Assembly (NCBI GenBank): GCA_035485475.1
Contig: DATHOA010000137.1
Span: forward strand, 1 to 27,671
Length of the DNA: 27,671 bases
Direction: 5' to 3'
Source of the DNA: DAIDKA01 sp035485475
GTDB lineage: Bacteria > Pseudomonadota > Gammaproteobacteria > Steroidobacterales > Steroidobacteraceae
Shown one piece after another: positions 23,991 through 27,671 of the stretch. Every line of letters begins with the position of its first letter. Within the stretch, counting starts at the first letter, position 1. The position numbers and the translations under genes are program-made. Under the pieces are notes generated by a model that was not told the origin of the DNA, did not search any database, and saw only the letters and a program-made list of their open reading frames with translations.

Positions 23991-25159
23991 AGAAATCCAC
24001 CAGCGTCAATCATCCACCGGAGGTGGAGTTACCGCAGGGTAATCGGCCACTGGTGATGCCCATCTACCAGTCGGTGAAGTTTGATTTTGAAACTCTCGAT
24101 GACACCCTGGAGTTTCTGCGCGGCGACCGGCCCGGCTTCTTCTATTCGCGCGCCGCGAATCCCACGACCCGTCAGCTGGAACTGCAGCTGGCTGGAATGC
24201 AGGATCGCGATGACTGCCTGGTGACGGGCTCGGGTGTCGGGGCGATCTCGCAGGCCTTGCTGGCGCTCACCCGCCAGGGTGATCACGTACTGTGTTTTGT
24301 CGAGACCTACAATCCGACGCGTTACCTGATCCGCCGGCTGCTCGGGCGCTTTGGCGTGAACAGCACCATGCTGTCCATCGAGGATCTGTCAGGCATCGAG
24401 CGCGTGCTGCGCACCACACCGACGCGGCTGGTGGTGTTCGAGTCGCCCACCAACCCGGTAACGAAGGTGGCCGATATCGAAGCGATCACCCGGCTCGCGC
24501 AGGCTCACGGTGCCCTGACATTTCTCGACAATACCTTTGCGGGCCTGCATCAGCACGGCCAGTATCCAATAGACATCTTCGTCCACAGCCTCACCAAGTA
24601 CGCCTCCGGGGCCGGCGATGTCATGGGCGGCGCGGTCATCGCGCGCAGCGACATCATTCGCAGCCTGCGCGGTGACTTCGGTACTCTGGGTGGGATTCTC
24701 GACCCGCATGCGGCGTTCCTGATTGCGCGCGGACTGAAAACCTACTACCTGCGGTACGAGGCCCAGACCCTGGCCGCCCAGCGCATCGCAGAAATGCTGG
24801 CGCAGCACCCGGCGGTCGCCAAGGTGCACTACCCGGGGCTGCCCACCCATCCGCAACACGAACTGGCACGCCGGCAGATGCAGCACTTCGGCACCGTGGT
24901 CACACTCGATGTGCGCGGCGGGGATGTCGCTGCCGCGCGCTTCGCCGATGCGCTGCAGTATTTTTCAATCACGGCGAGCCTCGGGTCCACCGAGTCGCTG
25001 GTGGTGCCACCCCAGATGATGTCGAGTCGCGACCTGACGCCCGAGCAGGCCGCGGTATCGGGCGTCACCGAGGGCACCGTGCGGCTGTCCATCGGCCTGG
25101 AGGATGTCGATGATCTGATCGAGGATCTGGGTCAGGCCCTGGAGCGCGCCAAGGCATGA
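23987..25159 (+). CDS. Cys/Met metabolism PLP-dependent enzyme (trans-sulfuration family, substrate unclear)
   Basis: A 390-residue member of the cystathionine gamma-synthase / beta-lyase / methionine gamma-lyase family. Visible elements are YSRAANPTTRQLE (phosphate-binding Tyr/Arg from the partner subunit), VTGSGVGAISQALLA, FESPTNPVTKV, LDNTFA, the PLP lysine K204 in HSLTKYASGAGDVMGG, and a C-terminal SLGSTESLVVPP with VRLSIGLED. The active-site tyrosine loop reads ETYNPTRYLIRRLLGRFGV rather than the usual YGGT or YGCT; a Pro-Thr-Arg version is closer to MetC-like beta-lyases. The substrate could be cystathionine, methionine or a gamma/beta-substituted amine-derived compound. It overlaps the genes on both sides by ATGA, so it is firmly part of the polyamine operon. 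Confidence 0.88.
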   Translation: MKKSTSVNHPPEVELPQGNRPLVMPIYQSVKFDFETLDDTLEFLRGDRPGFFYSRAANPTTRQLELQLAGMQDRDDCLVTGSGVGAISQALLALTRQGDHVLCFVETYNPTRYLIRRLLGRFGVNSTMLSIEDLSGIERVLRTTPTRLVVFESPTNPVTKVADIEAITRLAQAHGALTFLDNTFAGLHQHGQYPIDIFVHSLTKYASGAGDVMGGAVIARSDIIRSLRGDFGTLGGILDPHAAFLIARGLKTYYLRYEAQTLAAQRIAEMLAQHPAVAKVHYPGLPTHPQHELARRQMQHFGTVVTLDVRGGDVAAARFADALQYFSITASLGSTESLVVPPQMMSSRDLTPEQAAVSGVTEGTVRLSIGLEDVDDLIEDLGQALERAKA

Positions 25160-26283
25160 CGGCGACGCTGCGGGGTACGCCGGCGCGCGATGGTTTCCAC
25201 ATGCCGGCGGAAAGTGCGCCGCACGCGGGCTGCTGGATGCTGTGGCCCGAACGGCCCGACAACTGGCGGCGCCAGGCACAACCGGCGCAGGCGGCGTTCG
25301 CGGCGGTGGCGACGGCCATTGCGCGCTTTGAGCCGGTGACCATGGGCGTGTCGGCGGCACAGTTTGATACGGCACGCGCACAGTTGCCGCCACGGATCCG
25401 CGTGGTGGAACTGTCGCATGATGATGCCTGGATGCGTGACGTCGGACCCACCGGGGTGGTCAACGCCGCCGGGGAGCTGCGCGGCATCGATTGGCCGTTC
25501 AACGCCTGGGGCGGCTTCGACGGTGGCCTGTATGCGCCCTGGGAGCTGGATGACCAGGTGGCGCGCAAGGTGCTCGAAGTGGAAGATGCGGCGCGCTACC
25601 GGGCGCCGATGATCAATGAGGGCGGTGCGATTCACGTGGACGGCGACGGCACGGCGCTGGTCACGGAACAGTGCCTGTTGAATCGCAATCGCAACCCGAC
25701 ACTGTCCCGGTCACAGGTTGAACGGCATCTGAAGGCCTATCTGGGCGTGCGACGCGTCATCTGGCTGGGCTGCGGCGTCTTCAATGATGAGACCGATGGG
25801 CATATCGACAACCTGGCCTGCTTCGTGCGACCGGGCGAGGTGTGCCTGACCTGGTGCGATGATCCGGCCGATCCGCAATACGCGATTTCAAACGATGCGC
25901 TGGAGCGCCTGCTGGCCGCAAGCGATGCGCGCGACCGGCGCCTGACGGTCCACAGGATTCCCGCGCCCGGGCCGCTGCACATGAGCGCACGCGAGGCCTC
26001 CGGCGTGCAACACAAGCGCGGTTCGCATGCGCGTGTCGCTGGATGGCGACTGGCCGCCAGCTATGTCAACTTCTATCTGGCGAATGGTGGACTGGTGATG
26101 CCGTTGCTGGATCCGAAGACGGATCGGGTGGCGGCGCGCGTGCTCAAGCGCCTGTTTCCAGAGCGGAAAGTGGTGGGCGTTCCGGCCCGCGAAATCCTGC
26201 TCGGCGGCGGCAATATCCACTGCATCACGCAACAGGTGCCGCTGCGCGTTGTCGCAAAGCCGGGTGAATTCACATCGGTGTAG
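25156..26283 (+). CDS. aguA: agmatine deiminase (agmatine iminohydrolase)
   Basis: A 375-residue guanidine-modifying enzyme (PF04371) converting agmatine to N-carbamoylputrescine and ammonia. The start of the homology is FHMPAESAPHAGCWMLWP. The catalytic residues are in place: Glu155 in INEGGAIHVDGDG, His216 in ETDGHIDN and the nucleophile Cys356 in GGGNIHCITQQ. DDAWMRDVGPT and FNAWGGFDGG are also typical. It begins inside the stop of the preceding PLP-enzyme gene (ATGA) and is the last gene of the run. Its usual partner, N-carbamoylputrescine amidase (AguB), is not in the window. Confidence 0.96.
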   Translation: MTATLRGTPARDGFHMPAESAPHAGCWMLWPERPDNWRRQAQPAQAAFAAVATAIARFEPVTMGVSAAQFDTARAQLPPRIRVVELSHDDAWMRDVGPTGVVNAAGELRGIDWPFNAWGGFDGGLYAPWELDDQVARKVLEVEDAARYRAPMINEGGAIHVDGDGTALVTEQCLLNRNRNPTLSRSQVERHLKAYLGVRRVIWLGCGVFNDETDGHIDNLACFVRPGEVCLTWCDDPADPQYAISNDALERLLAASDARDRRLTVHRIPAPGPLHMSAREASGVQHKRGSHARVAGWRLAASYVNFYLANGGLVMPLLDPKTDRVAARVLKRLFPERKVVGVPAREILLGGGNIHCITQQVPLRVVAKPGEFTSV

Positions 26284-26300
26284 TCGCTGCGTGACGCGCG

Positions 26301-26317
26301 GCCCACTTCCGGTGGGC
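26301..26317 (+). terminator. short hairpin after aguA (weak terminator candidate)
   Basis: GCCCAC-TTCCG-GTGGGC forms a perfect 6-base-pair stem 18 bases after the aguA stop, followed by ACTGTTCTG, which is only moderately T-rich. Its place at the end of the operon and before a functionally unrelated gene supports a terminator, but the U tract is poor. Confidence 0.45.
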
Positions 26318-26340
26318 ACTGTTCTGCCATGATCCGGTAG

Positions 26341-27671
26341 ATGCGGCCACAGAAGAACCGGGCTCTGCCATTGACCCTGCTGGCATGGATGCTGGGCGGC
26401 AGCACCGTCCCGCAGTGGATCACGGCGGCCGAACTCAATCCGGTGCGGCATCATCCCGTCTCTGCCGCGGTCGTCCCCGCGCCGCGCATCATCCTCAAAT
26501 TGCGGGCCCTCCCGGCCGTGGGCGGCGCTGACGATACCATCGCGACCCGATTGAATCGCATCGGGGGGCATACCGGAGTGAGCTTCAACCTGTTGCGCAG
26601 CATTACCGCGCGCATGCAGGTGCTGGAGCTTGCGCCGGAGCAGGCCGGCCCGATGTTGGCCACGTCACTGGCACGGCTGCGTGCCGATGCCGATGTGGAA
26701 TACGCCGCGCTCGATGAACGCCGCTACGCGCACCAGGCGCCCAATGACCCATTGTTCATGCAGCAGTGGTACCTGCAAAGTGATCCCACCACCCCTGCCG
26801 CGATAGATGCGCTCTCGGCCTGGGACACGACCACCGGCACCGCCAGTGTCGTGATCGCGGATCTGGATACCGGCGTGCGCTTTGATCATCCTGATCTGCT
26901 GAGCGCGTCCCAGGGCGGACGACTGCTGGCCGGCTACGATTTCATCAGCAGCGCAGCGGTCGCCAACAACGGTGTTGGCCGCGGCCCCGATGCATCGGAC
27001 CCGGGCGACTGGATCACCAGCGCGGAGTCGGCCGCGGCGCCCTTCAAGGGCTGCACCGTCACCAACAGCAGCTGGCACGGAACGCGCACTGCCGGGCTGC
27101 TCGGCGCGCTGACCAACAACGCCACCGGGATCGCGGGCATCACCTGGGGTACGCAGATTCTGCCGGTTCGGGTGCTGGGCAAGTGCGGCGGCTATGACTC
27201 CGACATCCAGCAGGCCATGCTGTGGGCGGCCGGAGTGCATGTGACCAATGTGCCGGACAACCCCAATCCGGCGCGTATCGAGAACATGAGTTTTGGCTCG
27301 ACGGGTGAGAGCTGCCCGCAGTCCTACCTGGATGTCATCCAGCAGGTCACGGCGCTGGGCGTGGTGGTGGTGGTCTCGGCGGGTAATGAAGGCGGTCCGG
27401 TGGATACGCCCGCCAATTGTGCCGGCGCCATTGCCGTGGCCGGGCTGCGCCAGGCCGGTACCAAGGTGGGCTACAGCAGCCTCGGGACGGAGGTCGCCTT
27501 AAGTGCACCGGCTGGCAACTGCGTGAACACCACGCCCGGCTCGGCCTGCCTGTATTCGATTCTGACCACCGTGAACAGCGGTACGACGGTACCGCAGACC
27601 AATACGTATACCGATATGTTCGCCAATGCGAATCTTGGCACCAGCTTCTCGGCGCCCATGGTCAGCGGCAT
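26341..27671 (+). CDS. secreted S8 (subtilisin-family) serine peptidase, 3' end cut by window
   Basis: The frame is open from ATG 26341 to the window end (443 codons plus two bases). Residues 1-30 form a signal peptide (basic start, LPLTLLAWMLGG core). Residues about 45-130 look like an I9-type propeptide (PRIILKLRALP to DADVEYAALDERR). The S8 domain follows (NDPLFMQQWYLQ onward) with the triad Asp176 in IADLDTGV, His246 in SSWHGTRTAGLLG and Ser435 in LGTSFSAPMVSG, plus the oxyanion Asn in VSAGNEGG. Several cysteines suggest disulfides. Relatives are extracellular proteases of Xanthomonas-type bacteria. The ribosome site is weak (GGTAG touching the ATG). The C-terminal extent, including any secretion domain, is outside the window. 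Confidence 0.88.
   Translation, partial: MRPQKNRALPLTLLAWMLGGSTVPQWITAAELNPVRHHPVSAAVVPAPRIILKLRALPAVGGADDTIATRLNRIGGHTGVSFNLLRSITARMQVLELAPEQAGPMLATSLARLRADADVEYAALDERRYAHQAPNDPLFMQQWYLQSDPTTPAAIDALSAWDTTTGTASVVIADLDTGVRFDHPDLLSASQGGRLLAGYDFISSAAVANNGVGRGPDASDPGDWITSAESAAAPFKGCTVTNSSWHGTRTAGLLGALTNNATGIAGITWGTQILPVRVLGKCGGYDSDIQQAMLWAAGVHVTNVPDNPNPARIENMSFGSTGESCPQSYLDVIQQVTALGVVVVVSAGNEGGPVDTPANCAGAIAVAGLRQAGTKVGYSSLGTEVALSAPAGNCVNTTPGSACLYSILTTVNSGTTVPQTNTYTDMFANANLGTSFSAPMVSG

Noticed and set aside
1..27671. CRISPR arrays, tRNA/rRNA genes, insertion sequences, phage or toxin-antitoxin genes
   Set aside because: I looked on both strands and saw no repeat-spacer pattern, no tRNA-like cloverleaf and no transposase, integrase or toxin-type protein.

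Overview
This is a GC-rich bacterial chromosomal segment with dense gene packing. It most likely comes from a gammaproteobacterium: it has a fused RlmKL methyltransferase, a PuuA/PuuB/PuuD/PuuR polyamine set, a YciH-type SUI1 protein, a very MdtD-like transporter and a class 2 PyrD. The secreted S8 peptidase, DUF885 protein and cytochrome-fused sugar dehydrogenase would suit a Nevskiales/Steroidobacter/Xanthomonas-like relative, but that placement is inference. I see 24 genes, two cut by the window edges. I saw no rRNA, tRNA, CRISPR array, insertion sequence or phage gene.

Left part (1-4130, minus strand): a probable operon reads leftwards as ferritin-like diiron protein, yciH, mdtD, with a PQQ-type sugar dehydrogenase carrying an N-terminal cytochrome c domain further down (cut at base 1). 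Divergent from it is a secreted DUF885 peptidase-like protein (4258-6258), whose stop codon interlocks with that of a convergent carboxylesterase. Then come a divergent PurM homologue abutting pyrD, and a glycine-zipper/OmpA protein resembling PdsO. A strong bidirectional hairpin terminator lies at 10043-10076.

Middle and right part (10097-26283): a polyamine-utilisation locus. A beta-alanine/omega-amino-acid:pyruvate aminotransferase faces left. A PuuR-like regulator faces right and is coupled by a 4-base overlap to rlmKL. puuB faces left and meets rlmKL tail to tail. From a 274-base divergent region, a tight ten-gene run starts: puuD, puuA, potF, potG, potH, potI, a polyphosphate-glucokinase-like gene, a YbdL-like methionine aminotransferase, a Cys/Met-metabolism PLP enzyme, and agmatine deiminase. 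The gaps are 37 bases or less and several junctions are ATGA overlaps. The expected chemistry is uptake by PotFGHI, gamma-glutamylation by PuuA, oxidation by PuuB, hydrolysis by PuuD to GABA and glutamate, with AguA feeding in from agmatine and the aminotransferase handling terminal amines such as beta-alanine or GABA. No puuC (aldehyde dehydrogenase) or aguB is present in the window.

The most interesting points are the three non-polyamine enzymes inside the polyamine operon, a perfect 20-base palindrome just upstream of puuD, a second dyad in front of puuB, clustered GTTG/CAAC dyads in front of puuR, and the divergent PurM homologue. After a weak hairpin, the window ends inside a secreted subtilisin-family peptidase.
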